Position numbers and translations under genes: made by a program | From: Actinobacillus porcitonsillarum | GTDB taxonomy: Bacteria; Pseudomonadota; Gammaproteobacteria; Enterobacterales; Pasteurellaceae | Reading direction: 5' to 3' | Length of the DNA stretch: 64,000 nt | NCBI RefSeq assembly: GCF_003101015.1 | Contig: NZ_CP029206.1 | Coordinates: 1,933,001 to 1,997,000, forward strand | In this document: in pieces, positions 39,525-51,171 of the stretch | Position numbering within the stretch: position 1 is the first letter of the stretch | How the letters are laid out: each line of letters opens with the position of its first letter | The notes under the pieces: generated by a model | Told to the model about the DNA's origin: nothing | Seen by the model: only the letters and a program-made list of their open reading frames with translations | The model's database searches: none

Positions 39525-39682
39525 ATTCGCTACAAAATCAGTAAAAATCTTGCACTATTATACTAGTACAAACCTCGCTGTGTAAATGCCTTTGCCGAAA
39601 TTATATTGATCAAATCTGTGCTAACTGCTTGTATTTCATATAAAATACGTAGCTAATATCAAAATTTAACTGGAATAGTGAT

Positions 39683-40447
39683 ATGTTAAGCTCAGAAATT
39701 TTATTAACTATCAAACTAAATGAACACTTATTTGCCGATCCTCGTCGTATCGAATTATTACGCCAAATTCAAAAAATTGGCTCCATCAGTCAAGCAGCCA
39801 AATTAGCCGATGTCAGCTATAAAACTGCTTGGGATAATATTGATGCAATGAATAAATTAAGTCCCAAGCCATTACTTGAGAGAAATGTTGGCGGAAAACA
39901 AGGTGGCGGCACACGTTTAACTGCCTATGCCGAACGCTTACTTCAACTTTATGATCTCTTAAAACAGATCCAAGAAAGAGCTTTTACAATCCTTCATCAA
40001 GAAGAGGTCTCTTTAGACAACCTTTTGGTTGCCACCGCTTGTTCTTCGCTTAAAACGAGCGCTCGAAATCAATTTTTTGGCACGGTTTCTGCTATCCAAA
40101 TTGATGGCATCTATGCAACTGTTTCAATCCAAGTTAAAGGTTTACCTCATCCGATTAACGCCCAAATTACACTTAAAAGTTACGAAAGGCTTGCCCTCTC
40201 TTTAGAAAAAGAAGTGATGGTTATGATCAAAGCGCCTTGGGTAAACTTAGAGTATTCATCTCATTCTGAAAATGTTTTTTCTGGGAAAATAACGCATCTG
40301 CAAAAGCAAGATGATGAAGTTGAAGTTTTAATAAATGTGAACGATATTGAATTTTGTGCCACAACCACAAAACCTGTGATGGCTAATATCGGAGAAACCA
40401 TTTCATTTAGCATCGATCCTGAACAAATCATTTTAGCAACACTTTAA
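39683..40447 (+). CDS. modE: Molybdate-responsive regulator ModE
   Basis: A 254-residue DNA-binding protein. The N-terminal LysR-like winged helix occupies residues 1-110 (LLRQIQKIGSISQAAKLADV, SYKTAWDNIDAMN). Two molybdate-binding TOBE/MOP repeats follow: LKTSARNQFFGTVSAIQ near 120, and a second near 195 with ENVFSGKITHLQ. With molybdate it represses mod transport genes and activates molybdoenzyme genes. No modABC genes are in this window. Confidence 0.9.
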   Translation: MLSSEILLTIKLNEHLFADPRRIELLRQIQKIGSISQAAKLADVSYKTAWDNIDAMNKLSPKPLLERNVGGKQGGGTRLTAYAERLLQLYDLLKQIQERAFTILHQEEVSLDNLLVATACSSLKTSARNQFFGTVSAIQIDGIYATVSIQVKGLPHPINAQITLKSYERLALSLEKEVMVMIKAPWVNLEYSSHSENVFSGKITHLQKQDDEVEVLINVNDIEFCATTTKPVMANIGETISFSIDPEQIILATL

Positions 40448-40460
40448 GATGGTCGCTTTA

Positions 40461-40516
40461 CAAGCGGTCAAATTTCTCTCTTAATTTGCAAATCGCAAAA
40501 GAAATTTGACCGCTTG
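40461..40516. terminator. Uptake-signal dyad terminator between modE and uvrA
   Basis: CAAGCGGTCAAATTTC (40461-40476) is the perfect complement of GAAATTTGACCGCTTG (40501-40516), with a 24-base loop. It lies between convergent genes. Confidence 0.75.
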
Positions 40517-40534
40517 TTGAGATGGTTACACCAA

Positions 40535-43363
40535 TTATTTTTTCAGCAAGATATCCTTCAAAAATCTCGCCGTATGTGAACCTTGATGTTTTGCAACCTC
40601 TTCCGGTGTACCCGTTGCAATAATCTGTCCACCGCCTGAACCACCTTCCGGGCCTAAATCCACAATCCAGTCTGCGGTTTTTATTACATCTAGGTTATGC
40701 TCAATCACTACAATGGTATTTCCTTGATCACGTAAACGATGTAACACGCCTAATAATTGCTTAATATCCGCAAAATGTAGCCCTGTTGTTGGTTCATCTA
40801 GGATATAGAGCGTTTTTCCTGTATCTCGTTTTGAAAGTTCGGTTGCTAATTTAACACGCTGAGCTTCCCCACCTGAAAGTGTCGTTGATGACTGCCCTAG
40901 TCGAATATAAGATAGCCCTACGTCCATCAAGGTTTGTAGTTTGCGAGCAATCGCCGGCACCGGGTCGAAAAATTCTCTGGCTTCTTCCACGGTCATATCT
41001 AATACTTGATGAATGGTTTTGCCTTTATAACGAATTTCAAGGGTTTCTCGATTGTAACGCTTACCTTTACATTGATCACAAGGCACATAAACATCAGGCA
41101 GGAAGTGCATTTCAACTTTGATTACCCCATCGCCTTGGCAAGCCTCGCAACGTCCGCCCCGTACGTTAAAGCTAAAACGACCAACATTGTAGCCTCTGGC
41201 TCGAGCTTCTTGTGTGCCGGCAAACAATTCTCGAATAGGGGTAAATAAACCTGTATAAGTTGCCGGATTTGAACGAGGCGTTCGTCCAATAGGACTTTGG
41301 TCAATATCAATGACTTTATCAAAATGAGCCAAACCTTCAATACTGTCATAAGGTGCTACATCTGTTCTTTCAGCTCGATTTAAAGCATTTTGCGCAAGTG
41401 GGAAAAGCGTATCATTGATCAAAGTTGATTTGCCTGAACCGGACACACCGGTAATACAAGTAAATAAGCCAACCGGAATATCTAGTTGCACATTTTTTAG
41501 GTTATTTCCTTTCGCTCCTTTTAACGTGAGGACTTTCTTCTCATCATAAGGAATGCGCTTCGCAGGCACTTCTATCTTCTGTTTACCAGATAAAAACTGC
41601 CCAGTAATAGAAGCTTCCACTTGCATAATTTCTTCCGCTGTGCCTTGAGCGATAATGTTCCCACCATGCACACCAGCACCCGGTCCAATATCAACAATAT
41701 GATCTGCCGCTCGAATAGCATCTTCATCGTGTTCAACCACAATGACGGTATTTCCTAAATTGCGTAAATGTAATAAGGTATTCAAAAGTCGTTCATTATC
41801 ACGTTGATGTAATCCGATTGAGGGCTCATCAAGCACATACATAACGCCAACTAAACCTGCGCCAATCTGGCTTGCCAAACGAATACGTTGCGCCTCGCCC
41901 CCTGACAAAGTTTCTGCTGAACGAGATAACGAAAGATAATTTAACCCGACATTCACTAAGAACTGCAAACGCTCACGGATCTCTTTTAAGATTTTTTCTG
42001 CAATTTTGGCTTTTTGCCCATTTAGCGTTAATTCTTCAAAGAAAGTTAATGCTTCCCCAATTGATTTTTCCGATACCATCGGTAAATTGGTTTTATCTAA
42101 AAATACATAACGAGCTTCTTTTCTCAAACGAGAACCGCCGCAATCCAAACAAGGACGGTTATTGATATATTTTGCCAGCTCTTCTCGAACGGCATTCGAC
42201 TCCGTTTCTTTATAACGGCGAGCCATATTATTCAGTACGCCTTCAAAAGCGTGCTTACGCTTAACTTTATCGCCTCGATCATTCACATAAACAAATTCAA
42301 TTTCGTCTTTTGAGCCGTTTAAAATAATTTCTTGGTGTTTTTTAGAAAGCTGATTAAATGGTTTTTCAATATCAAAACCGTAATGTTCTGCCACGGCTTT
42401 TAATAAACCAAAATAGTAAAAGCTACGGCGATCCCAGCCCTTAATCGCACCGCTTGCAAGTGAAACATCAGCATTTTGAACCACTTTTTGCGGATCAAAA
42501 TACTGTTCAACGCCCAATCCATCGCAGGTTGGACAAGCACCAGCCGGGTTATTAAATGAGAATAAGCGTGGTTCTAATTCGTGTAATGAATAACCACAAT
42601 GCGAGCAAGCAAAACTGGAAGAAAAGACCAATTCTTCTGCATTAGGATCGTCCATATCCGCAACAATTGCCGTTGAACCGGAAAGATCTAATGCCGTTTC
42701 AAAGGATTCCGCTAAGCGTGTTGCAATATCACTTCGTACTTTAAAGCGATCAACCACGACTTCAATGGTATGTTTTTTTTGTAATTCTAATTTAGGCGGA
42801 TCGGACAAATCACAAATTTCACCATCTATTCGAGCTCGAATATAGCCATTAGCGGTCAAATTTTCTAATAATTTTACATGTTCCCCTTTTCGATCTTTCA
42901 CGACAGGCGCAAGCAACATTAAACGCTTACCTTCCGGCTCTTCAAGCACACGATCAACCATCTGTGAAATCGTTTGTGCCGCTAACGGTATATCGTGATC
43001 AGGACAACGAGGATCGCCCACACGCGCAAACAGCAGACGTAAATAATCGTGAATTTCTGTTACTGTACCAACCGTAGAACGAGGGTTATGTGAGGTTGAT
43101 TTTTGTTCAATAGAAATCGCCGGCGATAGCCCTTCAATATGATCAACATCAGGTTTTTCCATTAACGATAAAAATTGACGAGCATAGGCAGATAAACTTT
43201 CAACATAGCGGCGTTGCCCTTCTGCATAAAGGGTATCAAAGGCTAAAGATGATTTACCTGAGCCAGACAAGCCCGTAATCACAATAAATTTATCTCTCGG
43301 TAATGTTAGGTTTATATTTTTTAGGTTGTGGGTTCTTGCTCCACGAATATCGATTTGTTTCAT
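40535..43363 (-). CDS. uvrA: Excinuclease ABC subunit A
   Basis: The damage-sensing ATPase of nucleotide excision repair, 942 residues. Two ABC modules carry Walker A motifs [14 protein letters not shown] (about 33) and [13 protein letters not shown] (about 640), and signatures LSGGEAQRI and LSGGEAQRV. Zinc-binding CxxC pairs are at CSHCGYS...CPTCDGLG and CEACQGDG...CDQCKGKR. It is divergent from ssb across 147 bases with a LexA-like box. Confidence 0.98.
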   Translation of the reverse strand: MKQIDIRGARTHNLKNINLTLPRDKFIVITGLSGSGKSSLAFDTLYAEGQRRYVESLSAYARQFLSLMEKPDVDHIEGLSPAISIEQKSTSHNPRSTVGTVTEIHDYLRLLFARVGDPRCPDHDIPLAAQTISQMVDRVLEEPEGKRLMLLAPVVKDRKGEHVKLLENLTANGYIRARIDGEICDLSDPPKLELQKKHTIEVVVDRFKVRSDIATRLAESFETALDLSGSTAIVADMDDPNAEELVFSSSFACSHCGYSLHELEPRLFSFNNPAGACPTCDGLGVEQYFDPQKVVQNADVSLASGAIKGWDRRSFYYFGLLKAVAEHYGFDIEKPFNQLSKKHQEIILNGSKDEIEFVYVNDRGDKVKRKHAFEGVLNNMARRYKETESNAVREELAKYINNRPCLDCGGSRLRKEARYVFLDKTNLPMVSEKSIGEALTFFEELTLNGQKAKIAEKILKEIRERLQFLVNVGLNYLSLSRSAETLSGGEAQRIRLASQIGAGLVGVMYVLDEPSIGLHQRDNERLLNTLLHLRNLGNTVIVVEHDEDAIRAADHIVDIGPGAGVHGGNIIAQGTAEEIMQVEASITGQFLSGKQKIEVPAKRIPYDEKKVLTLKGAKGNNLKNVQLDIPVGLFTCITGVSGSGKSTLINDTLFPLAQNALNRAERTDVAPYDSIEGLAHFDKVIDIDQSPIGRTPRSNPATYTGLFTPIRELFAGTQEARARGYNVGRFSFNVRGGRCEACQGDGVIKVEMHFLPDVYVPCDQCKGKRYNRETLEIRYKGKTIHQVLDMTVEEAREFFDPVPAIARKLQTLMDVGLSYIRLGQSSTTLSGGEAQRVKLATELSKRDTGKTLYILDEPTTGLHFADIKQLLGVLHRLRDQGNTIVVIEHNLDVIKTADWIVDLGPEGGSGGGQIIATGTPEEVAKHQGSHTARFLKDILLKK

Positions 43364-43415
43364 GCTCCCTCACATAAAATGGGAAATAATGCTTATTATG
43401 CCATAAAAACAAAAA

Positions 43416-43431
43416 CTGTACAAAATATCAG
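43416..43431. promoter_or_regulatory. LexA (SOS) box between uvrA and ssb
   Basis: CTGT-ACAAAATA-TCAG, flanked by AA and TT, matches CTGT-N8-ACAG with one mismatch. It lies in the divergent uvrA-ssb promoter region, a known SOS arrangement in E. coli. Confidence 0.65.
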
Positions 43432-43510
43432 TTTATCCTAGCATTTTTTATTTAAAGCGGTTAGAATACGCCAAAATTTTACAAATTCATTCAGCTTAAA
43501 GAGGTTTTAT

Positions 43511-44038
43511 ATGGCGGGTATAAATAAAGTTATTATTGTTGGTAATTTAGGAAACGATCCGGAAATGCGTACAATGCCAAACGGTGAAGCCGTGGCAAAT
43601 ATCAGTGTCGCAACAAGCGAAAGCTGGACGGACAAAAATACAGGCGAACGCCGTGAAATCACAGAATGGCATCGTATTGTATTCTATCGCCGCCAAGCTG
43701 AAGTTGCAGGTCAGTACTTACGCAAAGGTTCACAGGTTTACGTTGAAGGACGTTTACGCACACGTAAATGGCAAGACCAAAACGGTCAAGATCGCTATAC
43801 CACAGAAATTCAAGGCGATGTGCTACAAATGTTAGGCGGTCGTAATCAAGGTGGCGATTTCAGCGGCGGACAATCTTGGGGCGGTAATGCGCAAACACAA
43901 CCGGCAGGCAACAATTATAATCAAGGTAATAGTGGCTATGGTTACGATCAAACTTCAGCTCCTCGTCCACAACAGACAAAACCAGCTGCACCGGCAGAAC
44001 CGGTTATGAACAACTTTGATGATGATATTCCGTTCTGA
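43511..44038 (+). CDS. ssb: Single-stranded DNA-binding protein
   Basis: Homotetrameric ssDNA-binding protein for replication and repair, 175 residues. The OB fold spans residues 1-112 ([52 protein letters not shown]). A Gly/Gln/Asn-rich linker follows, and the acidic tip NNFDDDIPF that recruits partner proteins ends it. It stands alone with a terminator after it. Confidence 0.97.
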   Translation: MAGINKVIIVGNLGNDPEMRTMPNGEAVANISVATSESWTDKNTGERREITEWHRIVFYRRQAEVAGQYLRKGSQVYVEGRLRTRKWQDQNGQDRYTTEIQGDVLQMLGGRNQGGDFSGGQSWGGNAQTQPAGNNYNQGNSGYGYDQTSAPRPQQTKPAAPAEPVMNNFDDDIPF

Positions 44039-44059
44039 GTTGTCATCAATAAGATATAA

Positions 44060-44084
44060 AAAACCCAGCCTTGTGCTGGGTTTT
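44060..44084. terminator. Bidirectional terminator between ssb and sodC
   Basis: AAAACCCAGC-CTTGT-GCTGGGTTTT, followed by CATTTTT. It serves ssb and the converging sodC. Confidence 0.85.
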
Positions 44085-44093
44085 CATTTTTAG

Positions 44094-44633
44094 TTATTTA
44101 ATCACACCACAAGCCATTCTTGCGCCGCCACCGCCTAATGGTGCTGGATGATCAGAGTGATTATCTCCACCAGCATGAATCATTAAAGCTTTACCTTTAA
44201 TTTCATTTAGTGATTTTAAGCGAGGTGCTAATACTGGGTTGGTTGAATTCCCATCATGATCAACATATAACGCTGGCAAGTCACCTAAATGAGCCTCATC
44301 AGACCATGGAGCACCATGCCCTGTTGCTTTATTTGGATTCCAATGCCCTCCAGCAGCAAGGCCTGCTGTTAATTTCCCATCTTTTTCTTTAGGTTCACAA
44401 CTTGGGTTTTCATGAATATGAAAACCATGTAAGCCTGCTGTTAAGCCTTTAAGCGAAGGAGTAAAAACTAAACCATATTTCGATTCTGTAATCGACACAG
44501 TTCCGGCTGCCGTATTCCCTTTTATCGGATCTAATAATTCAACATTTACCGTTAATGATTCTGCAACTTTTTCTTGAGCAGATAAAGGCAACACCGCAAA
44601 TGCTAAACTTAATGTAATCAATGTTTTTTTCAT
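44094..44633 (-). CDS. sodC: Periplasmic Cu,Zn superoxide dismutase
   Basis: Removes superoxide in the periplasm, 179 residues, with a signal peptide ending near VLPLSAQEK. Copper/zinc ligands appear in [31 protein letters not shown] (about 95-115) and [12 protein letters not shown]; the [12 protein letters not shown] end supplies the conserved Arg and the disulfide Cys. In Pasteurellaceae pathogens SodC counters the host oxidative burst. A gap of 159 bases separates it from sapD; it is probably its own unit. Confidence 0.95.
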   Translation of the reverse strand: MKKTLITLSLAFAVLPLSAQEKVAESLTVNVELLDPIKGNTAAGTVSITESKYGLVFTPSLKGLTAGLHGFHIHENPSCEPKEKDGKLTAGLAAGGHWNPNKATGHGAPWSDEAHLGDLPALYVDHDGNSTNPVLAPRLKSLNEIKGKALMIHAGGDNHSDHPAPLGGGGARMACGVIK

Positions 44634-44792
44634 AGATGTATCCTTATTTTATCTTGCCAAAATGGCTTATTGATTATGCAATGAAAAAAGTGATTCGCCA
44701 AGATATTAGTATAATTATTACATAAATTTTGCACTACAATTTTTATCCTTTCTTTATTTGCTAACCTCTATGTAACAACTGTTTTTTCTGAG

Positions 44793-45827
44793 TTACTCTA
44801 TTTCACTGACAACAACAGGCTCAAAATCGCTCTTCTTACTGATATTCACATCTTTAAAATTAATCGGAAAATGGCAAGCAAACTCACGCTGTTTATATTT
44901 TTTTAGACTTGGTTTTTGTACACATTTTTTTTGGGCAAAAGGGCAACGAGGTCCAAGACGGCAACCTATTGGCATCTCTTGCAACATAGGCACAGATCCT
45001 TTTAACGTATTTAAACGACTTTTTACCACAAAAGGCTGTGAAAAATCAGGCATGCTGTGGATTAAAGCTGATGTATAAGGATGAAATGGTCGTTCTAAAA
45101 CATCTTCTTTATTCCCCATTTCAACGGTTTGTCCACAATATAAAATATTAAATGAGTCAACCCAACTACTCATATTTTTCATATCACTACTGACGAGTAA
45201 AATTGAAGTCCCCAAGTTTTTATTCATACTTGATAATAAGCGATAGATTTGTAGTTGTGTTGTCGCTTCCATCGTATTTGTTGGCTCATCCGCCACAAGT
45301 AGTCTTGGTTGATTTGCAATTGCCATTGCGATCATCACTTTCTGAGCTTCACCTTCTGTGACATCACTAGGGTAACTTTGCATAATATCTTTATGATCAC
45401 GGATACCTACTCGGTGCAATAATTCAATAGCTTTTTTCTTTTTCCAACCAAACCACTGCCACCATTTTCCTTTAAATCGAATGCTCTGAATAAGCTGTTT
45501 ACCAATACTTTTACTTGGATCTAAACTCATCAAAGCATCTTGGAATACCATCGAGATTTGTTCGCCAATTAATTTTCTTCGTTGATGTGGGGAAAGTTTT
45601 AGTAGCTCAATATCATTAAAACGAAATCTATCCGCTCGGATAATCCAATCATCTTTAACGACACCACAAATCACTTTCGCAATTAAGCTTTTTCCCGAGC
45701 CGGATTCACCCACTAATCCGCAAATTTCGCCATCATCTAAGGTAAGATTGATATTATCAACCATCTTGACTCGACCATGAGGTGTATCAATTTCAATGCT
45801 AAGATGTCGGATATCTAAAAGTGCCAT
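44793..45827 (-). CDS. sapD: Peptide ABC transporter ATPase SapD
   Basis: ATPase of the Sap transporter, 344 residues. Walker A is [12 protein letters not shown] (about 41); Walker B is [10 protein letters not shown]. The signature is not LSGGQ but [12 protein letters not shown], a deviation also found in E. coli SapD, which supports the name. The OppD-type C-terminal extension carries [14 protein letters not shown], a likely Fe-S or metal site. sapF, normally next, is absent; sodC follows instead. Confidence 0.92.
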   Translation of the reverse strand: MALLDIRHLSIEIDTPHGRVKMVDNINLTLDDGEICGLVGESGSGKSLIAKVICGVVKDDWIIRADRFRFNDIELLKLSPHQRRKLIGEQISMVFQDALMSLDPSKSIGKQLIQSIRFKGKWWQWFGWKKKKAIELLHRVGIRDHKDIMQSYPSDVTEGEAQKVMIAMAIANQPRLLVADEPTNTMEATTQLQIYRLLSSMNKNLGTSILLVSSDMKNMSSWVDSFNILYCGQTVEMGNKEDVLERPFHPYTSALIHSMPDFSQPFVVKSRLNTLKGSVPMLQEMPIGCRLGPRCPFAQKKCVQKPSLKKYKQREFACHFPINFKDVNISKKSDFEPVVVSEIE

Positions 45828-45844
45828 ATCAATATAACTCCATC

Positions 45845-46744
45845 TTATAAGGAAACATTACGATATTTCGTAAGAACCCGAATAATGTTGTTGCTTAATA
45901 ACGTAATAATTAAAATACTTAAGGTAATCGCTAATCCAGGGAGAATAATCGTCCACGGTGCAATATAAATCAGTTCCGCGGAATCTCTAATCATCGCCCC
46001 CCATTCAGGCGTACCACTTGCTGCACCTAATGCAATAAAACTTAGCGCACTAATATCCAAAATTGTAAACGCAAAATACATAGATAACTCCTTGGTCGCC
46101 ACATTCATGACATTTGGTAAAATAACCTCTTTGACCAAGGTTTTATGATTGGCACCATCTAAACGTAAAGTTACCACATACTCTCGCTTAAGCTCTGCTT
46201 GAGTGACCTGATAAATTCGATGGATAAAATGAGGAAGTAACGCCAAGAAAATCGCAAACATTGCATTAATTAAACTAGGTTCCATCAATGTTGCAATAAT
46301 AATCGTGATCAATAGAGCCGGAATGAACAAAAACGTATCAAATAAATGGCTTAAAAAAGAAATTGATTTTCCTTCATTTAATCCAGCCCAAATACCAATA
46401 ATACCCCCTACTGTTGCAATGAGAAAACAAACCACGAGTGAAGATCCAACTGTATAATAGAACCCTGCAAGAATACGGCTAAAAATATCTCTTCCGAGAT
46501 CGTCTGTTCCCATAAAATGATTAATCTGTCCTTTAGCATCCCAAGAAGGCGGCATTAGTTCTTTTCCAACAAACTGTTGGTCGGCATGATAAGGTGCAAT
46601 TAAATGACCAATTAATACTAAGATCAGTAAGGCAATAAAAAGATAAAGACTAATCAATGCCGCTTTATCGTTCCTAAAACTTGACCAAAAGCGACTTATT
46701 TGATTGATTTCTCTAAATTGTTCCGGTTCTCGATTATTTTGCAT
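45845..46744 (-). CDS. sapC: Peptide ABC transporter permease SapC
   Basis: A 299-residue permease of the DppC/OppC type with six predicted helices. It shows the N-terminal [19 protein letters not shown] and the [14 protein letters not shown] motif. The EAA loop ([16 protein letters not shown]) that contacts the ATPase is intact. It overlaps the end of sapB by 11 bases. Confidence 0.93.
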   Translation of the reverse strand: MQNNREPEQFREINQISRFWSSFRNDKAALISLYLFIALLILVLIGHLIAPYHADQQFVGKELMPPSWDAKGQINHFMGTDDLGRDIFSRILAGFYYTVGSSLVVCFLIATVGGIIGIWAGLNEGKSISFLSHLFDTFLFIPALLITIIIATLMEPSLINAMFAIFLALLPHFIHRIYQVTQAELKREYVVTLRLDGANHKTLVKEVILPNVMNVATKELSMYFAFTILDISALSFIALGAASGTPEWGAMIRDSAELIYIAPWTIILPGLAITLSILIITLLSNNIIRVLTKYRNVSL

Positions 46745-47696
46745 ACCAATCCTTTTTCTGTGAAGGGTCTAAAAGGGTTTTGATTAAACTCGTTAAAAGG
46801 TCCACAAATAAAACAAAAGAGCCGATGACCACAACGCCGGCTGAGATCGCATTATAATTTTGAATAGCTAATGCATTTACTAGCCAGCGTCCAATGCCTC
46901 CCCAGCTGAAAATATTTTCAATTAACATACCAAAAGCAAAAATAACCGTAAAATGTCGAGCGATAGTCGGAATTAATGCCGGCACAGTATTTCCTAAAAC
47001 ATGTGTTCGCCAAATATGAAAAGCAGAAAGTCCACGGGTTTGAGCGACTTTAATATAATTCTGCTTCAAAACATATTCTGCCCTTTCCTGCGTAAAACGC
47101 ATGACTTCTAGGGTAGAAGGAATACCTAAGACTAAGGTTGGCAAAACCAAATGGTGTAATGCACTCTGTATCATTTTAAGTTTATATGGTGAATCCGTAG
47201 AAAAAATATCTAAAATCCGAAACCCTGTAAGCGGTTGAATTTCATAAATAGGATGCAATTCCCCCACGGAAGCAATTCCCCAGTGGTTTATTGAAGCATA
47301 ATAGAGCAATAATAATGCTAACCAAAATACAGGAACGGCTAAACTTAGCGAACCTGCAACGGTTAAAAGTTTTCCGATGGTTGTTTTACGAATATAGGCA
47401 ACAAAGAATCCTAACGGAATCCCCAGCAAGAGGGAAAGCAACAATGCCGATAAACACAATGTAATTGTCGCCGGAAATACGCTTAATACTTGAGCTGTAA
47501 GCGGTTCACCATTGCTATAACTGATCCCTAAATCAGCATGCAACAGTCCTTCAACATATTTAAAATAGCCTAATATAATTGAGTCATTACCTAAAGAATT
47601 CAGTGGATCTCGTAAAAGAATACTGTAACTGATTAAAGAAAGGATGCTCAATGTAATTAGCGTTAAGAAACATTTACGACATAAAGCTAATAACAT
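46734..47696 (-). CDS. sapB: Peptide ABC transporter permease SapB
   Basis: A 320-residue permease of the DppB/OppB type with about six helices. It shows LHADLGISYSNGEPLTAQVL, IPLGFFVAYIRKTTIGKLL and the EAA loop (ARTRGLSAFHIWRTHVLGN-like segment near residue 215). It begins 7 bases after sapA ends and overlaps sapC, so the genes are clearly one operon. Confidence 0.93.
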   Translation of the reverse strand: MLLALCRKCFLTLITLSILSLISYSILLRDPLNSLGNDSIILGYFKYVEGLLHADLGISYSNGEPLTAQVLSVFPATITLCLSALLLSLLLGIPLGFFVAYIRKTTIGKLLTVAGSLSLAVPVFWLALLLLYYASINHWGIASVGELHPIYEIQPLTGFRILDIFSTDSPYKLKMIQSALHHLVLPTLVLGIPSTLEVMRFTQERAEYVLKQNYIKVAQTRGLSAFHIWRTHVLGNTVPALIPTIARHFTVIFAFGMLIENIFSWGGIGRWLVNALAIQNYNAISAGVVVIGSFVLFVDLLTSLIKTLLDPSQKKDWYAK

Positions 47697-47703
47697 AATG
47701 AAA

Positions 47704-49386
47704 TTAATTTTGTTTATTTATTTTTAACCGAAGATCAGCCAAACGAACTTGTCCATAAGGGCTTACTTCAACATTATCCACGCGATCATTAACCAATAAC
47801 AACCGCTTTGTATTAACAATCGGGATAATTGGTACTTCAGAAGCAATTTTACTTTGCATGAGCTGATACATTGTATCTCTAACCTTCACATTTTTGCTTA
47901 ATTTTGCAATGTTTAGCCAGAAATCAAATATAGGACGACACCAATTCGCCAAGTTAGTCATATCATATTGTGATGCACAAGAAAGAATTGGTGCGAGAAA
48001 GCCATTTGGATCAGAATTATTCGCTAACCACCCTGTTAAAATTAAATCATAATCTGCATTACCGATATCATTTTGTTGAATCACATAAGTCCGACTAACT
48101 GCTTTTAATTGAACCTCAATACCTTGCTGTGCTAACGCACTTTTTATCATTTCAGCCATTTTCATCGGATGCAAATTAAATACTCTTTTCTCATCAACAA
48201 CCCAGAAAACGAGAGGCTTTTGCACTCTTTGAGGTTTAAATGAAACATCAAAATTGCCTTTAGAGTAAGCCTGTTGCCACAATGTTTTAGGCAAAATCTG
48301 TTCTGCAGCACTCGCACTCCCGAAAAAGAGTTTATCTGCAATACGTTTACGATCAATCGCCTTTGAAATTTGCTGGCGTAATGCGAGATCTTGCACCGCT
48401 GGGCGCTGCATATTAAATGCAATAAATGCCAAATTAGCACCATCATTCTCAACAATTTGTGAAGGTTTTACTTGTGTAAGTTGGCTAGGTTCTGGAAATG
48501 CCACGATATCACATTCTTTATTCAAAAATTTAGCCATTCTCCCTGTCCCATCGGAAGAAAAATCCACAACGATATTCCCCACCTTAGCCTTTTTTCCCCA
48601 ATAATGAGGATTAGGCTGCAACCGAATATAATCATTTTGCGTATAGCTCACTAGTTGATATACCCCCGTTCCTACGGGTAACGTATCAAGCTGAGATAAG
48701 TTTTCGTCTGCATTTAATTGCAAAGCATATTCTTTCGATAAAATAACTGCATATTGGCTTGCTAAGTGTGAAAGTAATGCATGATCAGGCTCTGCCAATT
48801 CAATTTTAACAGTCATATTGTTTACTGCCGAAACACGCGCAATTTTTTTCTTTAATGCAATACTTTCAAAATAAGGAAAATGAACTAAATTCGCTTTATT
48901 TCTGTACGCTCTTTCTTGAGTTTGATGGAAAGCGCTTCCGTCATCGCTCACTCGGTTTAACGCGGGCAAATCACCGACAAGCCCCATCATCCGATTTAAA
49001 GAGAAAATCACATCTTCGGCATTTAATTTTCGAGTCGGAGTGAACCATTTTGTAGAATGAAATGCGACATTTTTACGAAGATATAAGGTAATTACCTTCC
49101 CATCATCGCTAATACTATATCTTTCCGCTAAAGCCGGTTTTAACTTATTTGAAGATGGCTCTAGCTCAAATAATTTATCGTAAATTTGGTCTGTTACCAC
49201 ATTCATATTTGCCCCCATATCTGCTGTTTGCGGATTGAAAGAAAAGCCAAACCCATTCGTACAATAAATAAGGCTTTGGTTATATAACTCACTTGGAATA
49301 CGGGGGGCAGCAAAAATTTTAATGCTCAAACAAATACATGTAAAAAAAGCGAAAAATTTAACCGCTTGTCGATGAAAACTATACAT
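47704..49386 (-). CDS. sapA: Periplasmic peptide/heme-binding protein SapA
   Basis: The solute-binding subunit of the Sap transporter, 560 residues, with a signal peptide ending about CLSIKIFAA. It is a DppA/OppA-type cluster C binding protein: the VGTGVYQLVSY and LRKNVAFHSTKWFTPTRKL segments are diagnostic. In Haemophilus and Actinobacillus SapA binds antimicrobial peptides and heme and aids resistance. It starts 12 bases after the tyrR stop, so the operon could read through from tyrR. Confidence 0.92.
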   Translation of the reverse strand: MYSFHRQAVKFFAFFTCICLSIKIFAAPRIPSELYNQSLIYCTNGFGFSFNPQTADMGANMNVVTDQIYDKLFELEPSSNKLKPALAERYSISDDGKVITLYLRKNVAFHSTKWFTPTRKLNAEDVIFSLNRMMGLVGDLPALNRVSDDGSAFHQTQERAYRNKANLVHFPYFESIALKKKIARVSAVNNMTVKIELAEPDHALLSHLASQYAVILSKEYALQLNADENLSQLDTLPVGTGVYQLVSYTQNDYIRLQPNPHYWGKKAKVGNIVVDFSSDGTGRMAKFLNKECDIVAFPEPSQLTQVKPSQIVENDGANLAFIAFNMQRPAVQDLALRQQISKAIDRKRIADKLFFGSASAAEQILPKTLWQQAYSKGNFDVSFKPQRVQKPLVFWVVDEKRVFNLHPMKMAEMIKSALAQQGIEVQLKAVSRTYVIQQNDIGNADYDLILTGWLANNSDPNGFLAPILSCASQYDMTNLANWCRPIFDFWLNIAKLSKNVKVRDTMYQLMQSKIASEVPIIPIVNTKRLLLVNDRVDNVEVSPYGQVRLADLRLKINKQN

Positions 49387-49398
49387 TCTTTTCTTACT

Positions 49399-50361
49399 CT
49401 ATTCTGGTTTACCAATCCCATAAACACGTAATTTATTGGCTACTGCTGTATGAGAAATCCCTAGCCTTTGTGCCAATTTACGTGTACTTGGATATTCTGC
49501 ATAAAACTTACGTAACAATGCGGCTTCATATTCAGCCATAAGTTCATCTAATGTCCCCGTTTCAGGTAACGAAACAACCGAAGAGCCCGAAGATTGACTT
49601 GGTAAATTGAGATCTTTAGGCGAAAGGCGGTAACTATGCGATAAAGTACAAGCTCGATAAATCGTATTATAAAGTTCACGTAAATTGCCAGCCCAATGAT
49701 AATGACGCAACGCATCTAAAAAGTCTTGATCATATTCAAGTTTACTAATCCCTAATTGTTTACAACTTTCTTCGATAAAATGTTCCGCTAACAAAGGCAG
49801 ATCAACCAATCTTTCTCGTAAAGGTGGTAATGTTAATGTCAAAACATTTAAGCGATAATAAAGATCTTCTCTTACACGACCTTCTGCCACAAGCTGTTCT
49901 AACGGTTTTTGACTTGTACAAATCACACGAACATTCACTGAAATTTCTTGATCTGCGCCCACACGGCGAAAAGAACCATCATTCATAAAGCGTAATAACT
50001 TTGCTTGCATTTCAAGTGATAGTTCCGCAATGCCATCAAGTAAAACCGTACCGCCATTGGCATATTCAAAGAAGCCTATACTTTCTTTACCGCCACCATG
50101 ATGACCAAACATCTCTGTTTCCGCCTCATCTTCTGGCAACCCTGCACAATTTACTGCAATAAATTTTTGATCACGACGTTGGCTAAATTGATGACAAGCC
50201 TTTGCCATTAAATCTTTCCCGGTTCCTGTTTCACCTTGAATTAATAAAGGGGCATTTAAAGGCGCAAATTTTTTTGCCTGCTCAATGACCGCTAACATTT
50301 CCGGCGATTGCGTTAAAACTTGATCAAATGGCTGATTAAAAATTGATTGCTGCGTACTCAT
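49399..50361 (-). CDS. tyrR: TyrR-type regulator lacking ACT/PAS sensor domains
   Basis: A 320-residue protein with an AAA+ domain (Walker A GETGTGKDLMAK, about 44; Walker B NGGTVLLDGIAEL) and a C-terminal HTH. The HTH PSTRKLAQRLGISHTAVANK closely matches E. coli TyrR. The GAFTGA loop needed to contact sigma-54 is missing (HHGGGKESIGFFE), as in TyrR, so it is a sigma-70-type repressor and not PspF. The N-terminal ACT and PAS domains of enterobacterial TyrR are absent, as in H. influenzae. It lies directly upstream of sapABCD, an arrangement I would not expect from function. Confidence 0.9.
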   Translation of the reverse strand: MSTQQSIFNQPFDQVLTQSPEMLAVIEQAKKFAPLNAPLLIQGETGTGKDLMAKACHQFSQRRDQKFIAVNCAGLPEDEAETEMFGHHGGGKESIGFFEYANGGTVLLDGIAELSLEMQAKLLRFMNDGSFRRVGADQEISVNVRVICTSQKPLEQLVAEGRVREDLYYRLNVLTLTLPPLRERLVDLPLLAEHFIEESCKQLGISKLEYDQDFLDALRHYHWAGNLRELYNTIYRACTLSHSYRLSPKDLNLPSQSSGSSVVSLPETGTLDELMAEYEAALLRKFYAEYPSTRKLAQRLGISHTAVANKLRVYGIGKPE

Positions 50362-50527
50362 ATCAAAATGTCCATAATATAGTCATGCCTAAATCATACT
50401 CTTAAAACATCTAGTTGGAAAGTTTTGTTTACAGATTTACATAAACATTTCCTGATAAATTTCTATTTACAATAAGCTTTTGATCTTCTAGACTTTATCC
50501 GCTTTAACAAGCGGTCATTTTCTCTGA

Positions 50528-51142
<615 letters not shown>

Positions 51143-51148
51143 TGCAAA

Positions 51149-51171
51149 AACCTCTCCAAATGGAGAGGTTT
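51149..51171 (+). terminator. gmhA terminator hairpin, left copy of a 23-bp direct repeat
   Basis: AACCTCTCCA-AA-TGGAGAGGTT plus one T. The same 23 bases occur at 57123-57145 just outside the right end of the truncated IS copy. The two look like a target duplication made when the composite entered this hairpin. Confidence 0.8.

Noticed and set aside
49399-50361. PspF instead of TyrR, since pspF adjoins sapA in E. coli
   Set aside because: The GAFTGA sigma-54 loop is missing and the C-terminal HTH (PSTRKLAQRLGISHTAVANK) matches TyrR, not PspF.
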